A DNA stretch of 64,000 nucleotides from an uncultured Granulosicoccaceae bacterium (GTDB lineage: Bacteria; Pseudomonadota; Gammaproteobacteria; Granulosicoccales; Granulosicoccaceae): contig CAKZVB010000073.1 in the NCBI GenBank assembly GCA_937922015.1, forward strand, positions 1 through 64,000, in the 5' to 3' direction. The notes under the pieces were generated by a model that was not told where the DNA came from, made no database searches, and worked only from the letters and a program-made list of their open reading frames with translations. A program made the translations under genes and the position numbers. Shown piece after piece: positions 50,132-61,057 of the stretch (positions within the stretch are counted from its first letter, which is position 1; every line of letters starts with the position of its first letter).

Positions 50132-51280
50132 CTAATCGGACAGTGCGGTTACCAGCTTCTGCAAAAAGGCATCGCAACGCTGTAGTTCCGAGCTGGCAAT
50201 ATATTCATCAGGCTTGTGTGCCTGTTCTATGCTGCCGGGTCCTATCACAATAGTTTCCAGTGCCAGTTGTTCTGTAAATAGCCCGCCCTCTGTGCCGAAG
50301 GCTATTTTCCCGGTTTTATTTGCGCCGGTCAGTTCTGTGATCAGTTTGACAATATCGCTGTCGGTAGCAGTATTTAGTGCGGGGTAGGTATTGTAGATTT
50401 CCAGACTGATACCGGCAGCCGGAAACCTGTCCGTGTAACTTTCTGCAATACGGTTGGCTTGATTGCGCAGCTGTTCGATTAATTGCGTTGGTGAGTCTTC
50501 GGGTAGGTTTCGAATCTCAAACACAAATTCACAGTGGTTCGGTACGATGTTTAGCGCGGTGCCGCCGTTGATCACGCCCACATGCAATGTACTATGACTG
50601 ATATCATAATCATGGTCGTGATGGCCGGTATCGATAAGCTGTTGTTGAAGATCCCGTATTGCACTGATCAGGTCAGTTGCCAGATAGATGGCGTTTAATC
50701 CATCGGGGGCAAGACTTGAATGACACTCTGAACCGGTACATTTTACCCGCACCGCGGTCTTCCCCTTATGAGCCACGACGGGTTGCATCAAAGTGGGCTC
50801 GCCTATAATGCAATACTTCGGTTTGACCGGTGCGTCTTTGAGCATGTCCAGCAGGCGCCGCACACCGATGCAGCCGATTTCTTCATCGTAGCTGAACGCC
50901 AGATGGATGGGGGTTAGCAGTTTATTTGCATCTACGTTGCCGAGCATCGAAAGTATACAGGCGATAAACCCCTTCATGTCTGCACTGCCGCGGCCGTAGA
51001 ATTTGTCATCCTGAAAGCGCAGCTCAAACGGATCGGAGGACCAGTCCTGACCGTCTACCGGTACTACGTCAGTGTGTCCGGATAGCATCACACCGGGCTT
51101 GTTCTGGGGACCGATAACGGCGTACAGGTTAGCTTTGGTGTTTTCTTCGTTGTGGACCAGCTGGCTTTGAAAGCCCAGGTCGTTGAGATAATCTGCAATA
51201 TAGTGAATCAGCTCCAGATTACTGTCGCGGCTGACCGTCGGGAAACCCACCAGCTTCTTGAGTATTTCAGAACTTTGCAT
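50132..51280 (-). CDS. argE: acetylornithine deacetylase (ArgE-like M20 peptidase)
   Basis: MLSGHTDVVPVDGQDWSSDPFELRFQDDKFYGRGSADMKGFIACIL; FSYDEEIGCIGVRRLL; FGTEGGLFTEQLALETIVIGPGSIEQAHKPDEYI. Confidence 0.9.
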   Translation of the reverse strand: MQSSEILKKLVGFPTVSRDSNLELIHYIADYLNDLGFQSQLVHNEENTKANLYAVIGPQNKPGVMLSGHTDVVPVDGQDWSSDPFELRFQDDKFYGRGSADMKGFIACILSMLGNVDANKLLTPIHLAFSYDEEIGCIGVRRLLDMLKDAPVKPKYCIIGEPTLMQPVVAHKGKTAVRVKCTGSECHSSLAPDGLNAIYLATDLISAIRDLQQQLIDTGHHDHDYDISHSTLHVGVINGGTALNIVPNHCEFVFEIRNLPEDSPTQLIEQLRNQANRIAESYTDRFPAAGISLEIYNTYPALNTATDSDIVKLITELTGANKTGKIAFGTEGGLFTEQLALETIVIGPGSIEQAHKPDEYIASSELQRCDAFLQKLVTALSD

Positions 51281-51404
51281 GGAAAACGGCCTTGAGCTGC
51301 TGTTGATAGTTTGTTTTATGTGCAACAGTTTATACAATAGGTGGTTGCTGTTCTAATCTAACAGGCACCGGATTTACGTTCCGGCAGGCCCGGAGATCCT
51401 CAAA

Positions 51405-52385
51405 GTGCAATCAATTATTGTCTGCGCGCTGTATAAATTTGTACGGCTGTCTAATCATGAAAGGCTGCAACAGCCGCTGCTGGCGCTTATGCTTGAACAC
51501 AGGGTTCGCGGAACACTGCTACTGGCCAGCGAAGGTATCAACGGCACGATATCCGGTGCGCGAGCCGATATAGACAAAGTGTTGGATTGGTTGCGCAGCC
51601 AGCCTGAATTCGCCGGTCTGGATTCGAAAGAATCTACCACTGATGTAGCGCCTTTTAAACGCTCCCGCGTGAAGCTGAAAAAAGAAATAGTCACCATGGG
51701 GGTGGAAGGCATTGATCCCCTGCTGACAGCCGGCACCTACGTGGAGCCCGCTAACTGGAATAAACTGATCAGTGATCCGGATGTATTGCTTGTCGATACC
51801 CGTAATGATTATGAATGTGAGGTGGGCACGTTTTCGGGTGCCATTAATCCTGATACCGACAGCTTCAGACAGTTTCCGGACTACGTAAAAAATGAGTTGC
51901 TTCCGGCACTTAAAAATACAAATAAAAACAAAGTAGCGATGTTTTGTACCGGTGGCATTCGTTGCGAAAAATCGACAGCCTACCTTCGGGAACAGGGTTT
52001 TGATGAAGTTTATCACCTTAAGGGTGGCATACTTAAATACCTCGAAGAAATTCCTGAAGAACAATCAATGTGGCAGGGTGAGTGTTTTGTTTTTGATGAA
52101 AGGGTGACAGTAGACCACAAGCTTAAGAAAGGCAGTTATGATCAGTGTCATGCTTGTCGGCGGCCGATCACTGAACAAGATAAACGCAGTGAGTATTTTA
52201 TAGCCGGAGCCAGTTGCCCGCGTTGTCACGATCAGATTAGCGAAGAGCAAAAGACGCGGTTTTTAGAGCGGGAAAAACAGATGCGACTGTCACGACAACG
52301 AGGTGAGCCGCATATGGGGGAAGAGGCAAAACAGTTGCTACTGCAGAAAAGGGCAGCCAAACCCGGTAGTGATTCTGACCAGTGA
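51405..52385 (+). CDS. trhO: tRNA uridine(34) hydroxylase (TrhO/YceA-like rhodanese protein)
   Basis: [81 protein letters not shown]. Confidence 0.93.
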   Translation: MQSIIVCALYKFVRLSNHERLQQPLLALMLEHRVRGTLLLASEGINGTISGARADIDKVLDWLRSQPEFAGLDSKESTTDVAPFKRSRVKLKKEIVTMGVEGIDPLLTAGTYVEPANWNKLISDPDVLLVDTRNDYECEVGTFSGAINPDTDSFRQFPDYVKNELLPALKNTNKNKVAMFCTGGIRCEKSTAYLREQGFDEVYHLKGGILKYLEEIPEEQSMWQGECFVFDERVTVDHKLKKGSYDQCHACRRPITEQDKRSEYFIAGASCPRCHDQISEEQKTRFLEREKQMRLSRQRGEPHMGEEAKQLLLQKRAAKPGSDSDQ

Positions 52386-52503
52386 TGCTGTTTACCAGAC
52401 TATCGCCGGGTCAGTAGATGCACCGCCTGCGAGAGCTGCACTGCAGCCGCGCCGGTTTTCCGTGGTTCAACAATGGTGACGCGGTAGCCGTGGGCTCCGG
52501 TCT

Positions 52504-53361
52504 TTAGTGAGTCATGCTGTAAATCATATAATTAACCCCCAGGCGATAGGCTGTAGAGGTGTATTCAGAGGCGTATTCTTCCATATCGGCGTGTTCCCAC
52601 GCATCCCCCAGATCAACGTTCCAGTTTATCATCACCATTACCCTGTCATCGTCGTCGAGTATGGCCCGCCACGCGGGTTCCTGCCGGGATAAGTTACTCT
52701 CAATTACACCACCGGTTTTGGTCATGGGGCGTTCCCAGGTTGCACCGTTGTTCAGGCAAAGTGCTCGCAATCCGGGTATTTGTACGAATTTGTCAATATC
52801 AAAATGCACGTGGAATACTTCGTGGTTTTTGGGGATATCGACTATATCCCGATCTGGGAATACCTGACCCATCCACTCGAGAAATTTTCCCCACTGGTAA
52901 CTGCCATGAAAGTCATCGACCAGTAAAAAACCGCCGCGCAGTAAATATTCACGAAGGCGAACCGCTTCGAACTCGGTGAAGGATGCGAATCCTGCTTCGA
53001 CCATGTACAGCGCCGGGTAGTCATAAATGGCCGCATCCATAAGTGAGATACTTTGCGAGTCATCGTTGGTGTTAATACGGGTCATGCGCTTTATAGCGGA
53101 GATAAAGTGCGGATCGGAGTCGGAGCAGTCCGCCTGCCAGTGTGGAAAGCCGACGTAATCTCCAAGTTCATGAACGGCAATTGGGTTGTCAGCAAATATT
53201 AGTCTCGAGAAAGTAAATTCATGCTGTGGCACAGACGCCACAACCAGTGGACACACCGGGCGTTGTGGTGCTACGCAAATACCCTGCTGTGCGAACGCAG
53301 GGCTGGCGGTCAGCAACGTAGTGAGCAGGCCGCTTAGTAATGTGGCAGATCTGAGGTTCAT
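52504..53361 (-). CDS. DUF4159 domain protein, secreted
   Basis: Signal peptide; FTFSRLIFAD, YPALYMVEAGFASFTEFEAVRLREYLLRGGFLLVDDFHG. Confidence 0.85.
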   Translation of the reverse strand: MNLRSATLLSGLLTTLLTASPAFAQQGICVAPQRPVCPLVVASVPQHEFTFSRLIFADNPIAVHELGDYVGFPHWQADCSDSDPHFISAIKRMTRINTNDDSQSISLMDAAIYDYPALYMVEAGFASFTEFEAVRLREYLLRGGFLLVDDFHGSYQWGKFLEWMGQVFPDRDIVDIPKNHEVFHVHFDIDKFVQIPGLRALCLNNGATWERPMTKTGGVIESNLSRQEPAWRAILDDDDRVMVMINWNVDLGDAWEHADMEEYASEYTSTAYRLGVNYMIYSMTH

Positions 53362-53590
53362 ACAAACTTTCGCAAAGTAGATAAGTTTAGGACCAAATCA
53401 CGCGGAAAAAGTGTCATGAGAAGGTGAATTTAACGAGAGACGGAAGTTTAGTGCCAAAATCCAGTTGAAAGGTAATTATTGCTGCCGGGTCACTCGCTGT
53501 CAGGGGGTCGCGGGTCGCCAAATTGTCTACGGTTGTGGTGCCGGCTGCAAATCCGCTGACACTCGAGGTGTGATCAAGTACAGTTGACGG

Positions 53591-54409
53591 TTGGACTTAC
53601 GTCACGAATGTGTAAGTCTCTTTCCGCCTGTCGATTATGGAACCCCGTTGGATTCTCCCCAACAGTTGATATTTGAATCGCTATACGTGCCGTCTGTCAT
53701 CAGCCTTGTTCTGATGTGTGTGATTGTGTTTTTTGCATCAATAGTACAGGCCTCGCTCGGCATGGGCTACGGCCTGACTGCAGCGCCACTGCTGGCGCTT
53801 GTTGATCCGGCATTCGTGCCGGTAGCAACGCTTCTGGTCGGGTTGATAACCAGCTCCATGGGAGCCTGGTCAGAGCGTGCAAACATAATCTGGCCGGAGG
53901 CCAGGCACGCGGTGCTCGGAAGGCTGTTAGGTGCATTAGTCGCCGCCTGGGTGCTTTCGTCGATAGTCGATAAAGGTGCCTTTATGGTGGTGTTCGGGCT
54001 CGGGGTAGGCGCGGCCGTGGTGCTGTCTGTGTTTAACTTCACACTTGCAAAGTCTCCACTGTCTCTGACTTCGATGGGTGCCGTTTCCGGTTTGATGGGT
54101 ACTATCACCGGTGTGGGTGCACCACCACTGGCGCTGGTCTATCAGGGCAGTTATGCAGGCAATGCCAGACCTACGCTGGCTGCGATTTTTGCGATCGGCT
54201 GTCTGTGTTCGGCAGTAATTTTAGCGACAATCGGTTGGTTGGGGATTGCTGAAATAGCCTTGTGCGTAATGATGTTGCCCCCGATGATGGCCGGAACCGT
54301 GGCGGGGCGACTAAGCCGCAAGGTAGTTGATCGTCGATACCGGCTGGCGCTGCTGACAACATCAGCGATAGCGGCAGTGGTTCTGGTGCTTAAAGGATGG
54401 TTCGGGTGA
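53591..54409 (+). CDS. TSUP family (TauE/SafE-like) membrane transporter; start uncertain
   Basis: FFASIVQASLGMGYGLTAAPLLALVDPAFVPVATLLVGLITSSMGAW; GLMGTITGVGAPPLALVYQ. Confidence 0.88.
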   Translation: MDLRHECVSLFPPVDYGTPLDSPQQLIFESLYVPSVISLVLMCVIVFFASIVQASLGMGYGLTAAPLLALVDPAFVPVATLLVGLITSSMGAWSERANIIWPEARHAVLGRLLGALVAAWVLSSIVDKGAFMVVFGLGVGAAVVLSVFNFTLAKSPLSLTSMGAVSGLMGTITGVGAPPLALVYQGSYAGNARPTLAAIFAIGCLCSAVILATIGWLGIAEIALCVMMLPPMMAGTVAGRLSRKVVDRRYRLALLTTSAIAAVVLVLKGWFG

Positions 54410-54583
54410 AGCTGCTGTCAATTTACTTTTGAAGTGGCGTATTCACCAAAATGCCAATTGCGAAGAATCTTCCAGATATGCTAAATTTCGCGTGGCGGGT
54501 GTGGTGCGAACCTGTGATTCAGGGACAGTTGATTATATCGTTGTATGGACAATAATTTCACCAAGAATTCCAAGGGTTAAGAC

Positions 54584-54802
54584 GTGTCAAAATCAGTAGG
54601 CAAAGTAAAGTGGTTCGATAACGCCAAAGGCTATGGCTTCATAGTAAACGAGTCTGAAGAAGATGTTTTCGTACACTATCGCGCTATTGTGGGTGAAGGA
54701 TATAAGTCGCTAAATGAAGGCGAAGAAGTAGAGTACATTGAAACCCGAAGTGAGAAAGGCTGGCAAGCTGCTGAAGTTGAGCGATTGGCCGAGATTGCCT
54801 AG
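54584..54802 (+). CDS. cold-shock domain protein
   Basis: [49 protein letters not shown]1 KGYGFI and RNP2 VFVHY motifs. Confidence 0.96.
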   Translation: MSKSVGKVKWFDNAKGYGFIVNESEEDVFVHYRAIVGEGYKSLNEGEEVEYIETRSEKGWQAAEVERLAEIA

Positions 54803-54972
54803 CCAGACTAATAGCATGAGAAGTAGGTTTGGAAAGTAAACAGATCCCGGCCGGTTCGCGGCCAGATCACGGCCAGGGCGCGTAGAAAGCAGGTCAGAAC
54901 GATTCTTGCAGTGGCAGTCGCAGGTAGTCACACTTGATGATTGACTAGTCCTTTTTCGATGCTTTTGGGAAT

Positions 54973-55413
54973 ATGTCTATGAATTCTGCAAGGCTGCTTA
55001 CTCGCGTACTGTCTTCGATATTTATTGTATGGGTGCTGGCCGCTACAGCACATGGCACTGAAAATTCCTGGTTCAAGAATGTCAAAGAATCCAGTAACGG
55101 GATTTTCAAAGTCACCCTCGATTCAAACTCTGCGAATTCTTCGCTAAACGAGTTTCAAACCTGGCTTGTAACCGTGGTGGACAGTGGCACCGGTGAGGCT
55201 GTCAGCCCGGCCAGAATAAGTGTCGGCGGCGGTATGCCCATGCATGGGCACGGACTACCGACGCAACCCGAGGTCAGCGGATATCTTGGTGAGGGCCAAT
55301 ACCAGGTGGAGGGTGTGAAATTTAATATGCACGGTCAGTGGATATTGGAGTTTCAGATCACCACGGCAGATGCCGTCGACTCAGTAGTCTTTGAAGTGAT
55401 TCTCGACTACTAG
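54973..55413 (+). CDS. FixH/YtkA-like secreted protein
   Basis: Signal peptide; LNEFQTWLVTVVDSGTGEAVSPARISVGGGMPMHGHGLPTQPEV...GVKFNMHGQWILEFQI. Confidence 0.75.
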   Translation: MSMNSARLLTRVLSSIFIVWVLAATAHGTENSWFKNVKESSNGIFKVTLDSNSANSSLNEFQTWLVTVVDSGTGEAVSPARISVGGGMPMHGHGLPTQPEVSGYLGEGQYQVEGVKFNMHGQWILEFQITTADAVDSVVFEVILDY

Positions 55414-55475
55414 TTAATCCAGATTTAAAGATGTTGATACCAAAGAGTCGTGCCAAACGCTGTGCTGCAGATTGG

Positions 55476-56807
55476 CTATAAATCAGCCGGGGCTGCCAAT
55501 AATTTTTCGTCGTAAGGGTAGTGAGTCATCCATTCGTGACCGCTGTCAGTGATGAGTATCTGGTCCTCGAGTTTCACACCGTTTTGTCCACCGACTGCTC
55601 CTATATAGGCTTCCACACATATCATCATTCCTGGCTCCAGTACGTAGTCAAATGCACCTTCGATGTAGTCCTCGGGATAATAAATGGCGGGAAACTCATC
55701 GCATAAACCGACACCGTGCATCATCACGCCGTAGCGCTGGGCGCGATATTTCTCTGGTAGACGTTGTCCTTTTTCAGCTAGTTCTTTAAAGCTGACACCG
55801 GGCCCGAGTAACTCTGCGTTAGTCATGATGTGGTCATGGGCTACCTGGAACAGATGTTGTTGCTCCGTGGCGGGTGTGCCGTCTCCGCAATACCAGGTTC
55901 GCGACATATCACAGCACATACCGTACGGCCCTATCAGGTCGGTATCAAAAGCCAGAAGATCACCGTTTTGTATTTCTCTGGGGCCGGCCTCCTGCATCCA
56001 CGGGTTGGTGCGCGGGCCTGAGTTAAGAATTCTTGTTTCGATCCATTCGCCGCCACGAGCTATGTTTTCGCCGTGTAAAACTGACCATAGCTCTACCTCA
56101 GCGATGCCGGGGGCAAGTTGCCGGTGCATTTGTTCAATGGCGATTTCGCAGGTGGCCACTGCACAGCGCATGGCGTTGATTTCATCTATGCCTTTGACAA
56201 GACGCGCGTGCTCCATCAGTTGTTGACCGTTCTGTATGGAAAAGTTGCGTTGTTGCAGTGCCTCGAGACCAGAGATCTCAATTTTGTCGATAGCCAGTCG
56301 ACGGCCGCTGCCGCAGTATTGTTGCATTACCTGATCGACGTCTGTGGCGAACTCCGAGGCAAGCCGTGGTTCCTGATCTCCGGCAACAAAGTAGAAAAAG
56401 CCGGCACCATGCCGGTGATCGGTGATCAGATTGAGGTGTGCGCTTAAATGGTCACAGCCGTGAAAGTCCCAAAGAATCAGATCCCCTGCGGCGGAGACAA
56501 AACAGGCTCGCGCCGGATTGTGTGCCACCCACAATTGCATGTTGGTGGAGTCGGTAGCGTAACGAATGTTTAGTGGATCAAACAGCAAGACACCATCGTA
56601 CTGCCGGGCATTTAGTTGATCGACGATGCGTTGTAGTCTGGTCCGGCGCATGCGTTCGAGGTTGGGTGTAGCAATGCCCAGGTCCTGCCACTCTTGAAAC
56701 GCTTTTTTAGTGGGACCGATCTCGGTACGATCGTTGTCGTCCGGGCTTCCATCAGGACGGACTTTGCCGGGATCAATTTTCGGTGAGACGATAGAATAGT
56801 TGCTCAT
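55476..56807 (-). CDS. DddP-like M24 family protein (candidate DMSP lyase), copy 2
   Basis: DNDRTEIGPTKKAFQEWQDLGI, FDPLNIRYATDSTNMQLWVAHNPARA, FDTDLIGPYGMCCDMSRTW, HGVGLCDEFP, LEPGMMICVEAYIGAVGG, KLEDQILIT. Confidence 0.8.
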   Translation of the reverse strand: MSNYSIVSPKIDPGKVRPDGSPDDNDRTEIGPTKKAFQEWQDLGIATPNLERMRRTRLQRIVDQLNARQYDGVLLFDPLNIRYATDSTNMQLWVAHNPARACFVSAAGDLILWDFHGCDHLSAHLNLITDHRHGAGFFYFVAGDQEPRLASEFATDVDQVMQQYCGSGRRLAIDKIEISGLEALQQRNFSIQNGQQLMEHARLVKGIDEINAMRCAVATCEIAIEQMHRQLAPGIAEVELWSVLHGENIARGGEWIETRILNSGPRTNPWMQEAGPREIQNGDLLAFDTDLIGPYGMCCDMSRTWYCGDGTPATEQQHLFQVAHDHIMTNAELLGPGVSFKELAEKGQRLPEKYRAQRYGVMMHGVGLCDEFPAIYYPEDYIEGAFDYVLEPGMMICVEAYIGAVGGQNGVKLEDQILITDSGHEWMTHYPYDEKLLAAPADL

Positions 56808-56931
56808 CAGGAGTCCGCGTTGCCTGATTCGAAATTAGCACACTATTATTAAAAACGTTCCGGATTTCGTTGACCCGACTACTCTAATTGCGACCCGCAG
56901 TACTACATGTTGTCCGGGCTTGTTTAGGGTC

Positions 56932-59109
56932 TCACGCGACGTTTAGCACTTCCAGATTGGCATAGGCCATTACCAGCCATTTAGCACCAACGTCCTCAAA
57001 GTTTATATAGACCCGCGCATGGGCTCCCTGACCTTCATAGTCGGTGACAATTCCTTCGCCGAACTTGCCATGCCTGACACGCTGACCGACCGACAGCCCG
57101 GTAACGTTATCTTCACGGACTTCTTTGCGGCGCTGTGCCGGTTGCATCACCGGCCTGGTGGTGTTCAAGCGTGGTCTTATTTCCTGCAGATGCTCTGATG
57201 GAATCTCGGAGATGAATTTTGAGACGGTATTGAAGTGATCGCGACCGTACAGCTTGCGGTGTTCGGCCATGCTTAAGTACAATTTTTGTTCAGCACGGGT
57301 TATTCCGACGTAACAAAGACGCCTTTCTTCTTCAATACCACCTTCTTCAACTGAGCGCTGGCTTGGGAAAAGCCCCTGTTCCATGCCGGTAATAAACACC
57401 AGTGGGAACTCCAGACCTTTGGCAGAGTGCATGGTCATCAGCTGAACACACTCTTCCCACTCATCACCTTGTTTTTCACCAGCTTCGAGCGCGGCGTTAG
57501 ACAGGAACGCATCAAGCGGGGACATGTCCGGCATGTCTTCAGGAATCTCTACCGGCATACCTGCCGCACCGATAAGTTCCTGAAGGTTTTCTATGCGCGC
57601 TTCGCCTTTGTCGGTGCGATCTTTCTTATAGTGAGCCAGCAAGCCGCTGTGTTCGATAATGTGCTCGACCATATCGTTTAATGGCATATCTTTGGTGTCG
57701 GCACGCAATTTAATAATCAGCGTCATGAAGCCACCCACGGCTGTTGCCGCCCGGCCCTTTAAAGCGTTGGCACTGAGAATTTCCGCACTGGCATGCCAGA
57801 GTGACACGCCGGCCTCGCGCGCGACATCGCGAATTTGCGTAATGGTTTTATCGCCGATCCCACGGGTTGGCTGGTTGACTATGCGCTCAAACGAGATGTC
57901 ATCTTCGGGCAGGTTTATCAGTCGCATATAGGCCAGCGCGTCTTTGATTTCCATTCGCTCAAAAAAGCGTAGCCCGCCATACACACGGTAGGGCATACCG
58001 CTGCGGAAGAGTGCTTCTTCCAAAACCCGTGATTGAGCGTTTGAACGGTAAAGAATTGCGGCATCCGAGCGGCTGCCGCCGGCATGGATGTGGTCGTTAA
58101 TGCGTTCAACCACAAAGCGTGCTTCATCGCCTTCGTTGTACGCGCTGTAAAAGGTGATCAGGTCACCGTCGCCGATGTCTGTCCAGAGATTCTTGCCGAG
58201 CCGGCCGCTGTTGTTTTCAATTAACGCGTTGGCAGCATTTAGAATAGTTGCTGTGGAGCGGTAGTTTTGTTCCAGGCGGATTACTTTGGTGCCCGGAAAA
58301 TCGATGTCAAAATTTAGAATATTCTCAACTCTTGCGCCACGCCAGCCATAGATGGACTGGTCGTCGTCACCGACAGCGAACAGGTTGCCCGTATCTCCGG
58401 CAAGCAGGCGCAGCCAGGCATACTGGATGGCATTGGTGTCTTGAAATTCGTCGACCAGCAGGTGCTGAAAGCGGGCCTGATAGTGCTGCAGTATTTCCTC
58501 GTTGTCGCGCAGCGTCTCCAAGGCTCGTAACAAGAGCTCGGCAAAATCAACCGCGCCCGCCAGTTCACAGGCTGTCTGGTAGGCATCGTAAATGCGGATC
58601 ATTTGCTGTTCGGTAGGGTCGCCTTCGTCGCGAATGTATCCGGCTCTCAGCCCTTCGTCTTTTTTTGCGTTGATGTACCACATAGCGGTTCTGGCCGGCC
58701 ACTGTGCTTCATCAAGATCCAGCCCCCGGATTGTGCGCTGTACCATGCGCCGCTGATCTTCAGAATCGAGAATTTGAAAGGCCTGTGGCAGTTTTGCTTC
58801 TTTCCAGTGCATGCGTAAAAATCGATGCGACAGTCCATGAAAAGTACCAACCCACATGGGCCCGACTGAACTGCCCAGCAGTTCTTCGACGCGCGCGCGC
58901 ATCTCCCCGGCGGCCTTGTTGGTAAAGGTGACCGCCAGAATTGCAAAAGGAGATACACCTTCAACCTGGTTTAACCACGCAACACGGTGGGTGAGTACCC
59001 GGGTCTTGCCGCTGCCGGCACCCGCCTGTATCAAAAGCGGACCAGCTTCGGCTGTGACGGCTTTGCGCTGTTCGGGGTTGAGAGAATCGATTATGTGAGA
59101 GACATCCAT
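56932..59109 (-). CDS. uvrD: DNA helicase II (UvrD)
   Basis: LNPEQRKAVTAEAGPLLIQAGAGSGKTRVLTHRVAWL, VDEFQDTNAIQYAWLRLL, GDDDQSIYGWRGA, MTMHSAKGLEFPLVFITGMEQGLFPSQRS. Confidence 0.96.
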   Translation of the reverse strand: MDVSHIIDSLNPEQRKAVTAEAGPLLIQAGAGSGKTRVLTHRVAWLNQVEGVSPFAILAVTFTNKAAGEMRARVEELLGSSVGPMWVGTFHGLSHRFLRMHWKEAKLPQAFQILDSEDQRRMVQRTIRGLDLDEAQWPARTAMWYINAKKDEGLRAGYIRDEGDPTEQQMIRIYDAYQTACELAGAVDFAELLLRALETLRDNEEILQHYQARFQHLLVDEFQDTNAIQYAWLRLLAGDTGNLFAVGDDDQSIYGWRGARVENILNFDIDFPGTKVIRLEQNYRSTATILNAANALIENNSGRLGKNLWTDIGDGDLITFYSAYNEGDEARFVVERINDHIHAGGSRSDAAILYRSNAQSRVLEEALFRSGMPYRVYGGLRFFERMEIKDALAYMRLINLPEDDISFERIVNQPTRGIGDKTITQIRDVAREAGVSLWHASAEILSANALKGRAATAVGGFMTLIIKLRADTKDMPLNDMVEHIIEHSGLLAHYKKDRTDKGEARIENLQELIGAAGMPVEIPEDMPDMSPLDAFLSNAALEAGEKQGDEWEECVQLMTMHSAKGLEFPLVFITGMEQGLFPSQRSVEEGGIEEERRLCYVGITRAEQKLYLSMAEHRKLYGRDHFNTVSKFISEIPSEHLQEIRPRLNTTRPVMQPAQRRKEVREDNVTGLSVGQRVRHGKFGEGIVTDYEGQGAHARVYINFEDVGAKWLVMAYANLEVLNVA

Positions 59110-59188
59110 GACGCTATTTTAACAGATAGGGTTAATGCAAGGGATAAAGAAGCGTCCATTGTGAGCGGATTTCCCCCCGCGCCCCGGG

Positions 59189-60715
59189 CTAGTCTCTAAG
59201 CAAACTGTTCGGTGGAATAGTGGCGTGAAGTCTGGTGGATACGTGAATAATGGCGGCAAGTGAATCTGCCTCGGGATTTACTGTCACCAGCCTCACTTCA
59301 GGCGGGCTTGCATTGACCACTATACCAGCGGTCTTTTCGGGATCGGACAGGGTTTTTACTATTGATCGTTCTAATTTGGCCATCTGCGGTGCCATATCAA
59401 TGATGGCGGCCTCGTGGAGTGAGTCCAGAATTCTCTGGTGCAGTACCGTTGAAAATAAAGACCAAAGATCACTGTCTATGATGCGAGTAAACTGCAGATC
59501 TTCGAATCGAAGCTCGTTTGAGTCCGGGTCAGCTACCGGGCGTGCACTCAGGTAGAGATGTCCGGTGGTTTTCAGAAACGTTTTAAAGCCGGTGGTTACA
59601 AATTCGAGATCAAAAATTAAACGGTTGCCGGACGGGTAGAGATCAAAGGAAAGAATTTGAAAATTTTTGCCGTCGGTGCTTTGCACATCACCCAGTACTT
59701 TTTTTGATACCAACTCTTTTATTTGAGAGTAGGGCAGATTAATTAATAAACTAAACTCGACCGCACCAGGATTGGTAACTTTCGGCAGTAAGTCAGGCAG
59801 CACCAGTGAAGTGGTCAGTGACTGCTGTTGAACAATTTCAGTAGTCGCGAACATTTCAAGAGCAACGCTGACATGATCGCTGTGTGCGACGACGTTTGAG
59901 ACAGCTGCCGATTTTGGTATCAATTCGAGGAAGGCTTGCCCCGGTGCTTGATGTGGCGCTTGATTCTGCCCTGGAATTTTTATCGGAAGGTAGTGAATCT
60001 TCCAGCTTGTGGCGACCTGCTGGCGAAATTTTTTACAGTCGATCAGAGAGGAAAATTTCTGTTCCAGTTTGTTCAGCTTTTTGTTCAGCGCTTTGTCGGC
60101 AGATTTTCGCATATTGATTTTTATTTTACCTGCCAATTGAATCCTCGGGTCACTTAGCCAGCGGTACTCCAATTTGCTTTCAATGGCGGGACACCAGTTG
60201 GATTTTATACCGATCCTGATATCAGCTATAAGCTGAAGCTCACCGGTAATATCCTTATTTTGCAGCCCGAGTAGTTTAGCGCTGCGACCATCGACGCCGA
60301 CTTTGCCGGTTAGTGACAATGGAATTGAAACTCTGACTGAATCATTATTTTTTGTCAGTGTTACTTGCCCGGAACGTTTGACCTGGTATTGCCACACCGT
60401 TGTTGCACAGACATTAGCACCTAAAATCCGTTTACAAGTCTGGCGTTCACCGCTGCCGATTTGTGGTTCATCGCTTGCCTGTTCTGCTGCGTGTTGAATG
60501 GTGCGATACGGGATGTTCGCCACCAGGCCCAGCGTACTGTCGACGGCTTCCAGTGATATGTTGGAAAATTGACTCGGTGGCTTAACGGAAAGCTGGCTCT
60601 GTTGATCGGACAGGTGCATGTAGGTGTACCAGAGCGCAACCAGGATCGTGGTGATCGCCGCGATGGCTGAAATCAAATTTATTTTGTTACTTACTGAAAA
60701 CAATTTCTTTATCAA
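59189..60715 (-). CDS. DUF4403-like envelope protein
   Basis: 508 aa, N-terminal transmembrane segment, NISLEAVDSTLGLVANIPYRTIQHAAEQ, VEFSLLINLPYSQIKELVSKKVLG, KNFQILSFDLYPSGNRLIFDLEF. Confidence 0.7.
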   Translation of the reverse strand: MIKKLFSVSNKINLISAIAAITTILVALWYTYMHLSDQQSQLSVKPPSQFSNISLEAVDSTLGLVANIPYRTIQHAAEQASDEPQIGSGERQTCKRILGANVCATTVWQYQVKRSGQVTLTKNNDSVRVSIPLSLTGKVGVDGRSAKLLGLQNKDITGELQLIADIRIGIKSNWCPAIESKLEYRWLSDPRIQLAGKIKINMRKSADKALNKKLNKLEQKFSSLIDCKKFRQQVATSWKIHYLPIKIPGQNQAPHQAPGQAFLELIPKSAAVSNVVAHSDHVSVALEMFATTEIVQQQSLTTSLVLPDLLPKVTNPGAVEFSLLINLPYSQIKELVSKKVLGDVQSTDGKNFQILSFDLYPSGNRLIFDLEFVTTGFKTFLKTTGHLYLSARPVADPDSNELRFEDLQFTRIIDSDLWSLFSTVLHQRILDSLHEAAIIDMAPQMAKLERSIVKTLSDPEKTAGIVVNASPPEVRLVTVNPEADSLAAIIHVSTRLHATIPPNSLLRD

Positions 60716-61057
60716 TACCAGTGATGTGAAGTCGGTCGGAAAAGTGCTCGCTCAGCTACTACTGTACCTTACAACTCTGCCGTTTTTACGGTTTATGATC
60801 AGTGTGTGGGCATCGGAATTTGCCGCCCACAATTGTTTACTTCAGACAAGCGAACATTTTGCTGCTATACGCATCGAGATCAGTTTTTAGGATCGAGATC
60901 TGCATGTGCGTCAGTGCATCCCTGTTCACTATGAGTGAAAGTCGGCATGCCCGAGGCTCAGGCCGTTAGTTTAATTTTTCTTCCGGATCAGCAAATATTT
61001 GCAGGCAACGCTGAGCTGGTAACAAGTTTTAAATACAACCGAAGCGGAAATAGAAAG

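Noticed and set aside
53362-53590. Intergenic region before the TSUP gene considered as a small RNA or selenoprotein fragment
   Set aside because: No hairpin, conserved motif or in-frame continuation could be identified by eye.
60935-61057. Upstream extension of the repeat protein ORF
   Set aside because: A clear signal peptide begins at ATG 61058 (MKKNLIKTAILGAFVSAANIGYA). The upstream 41 residues look untranslated.
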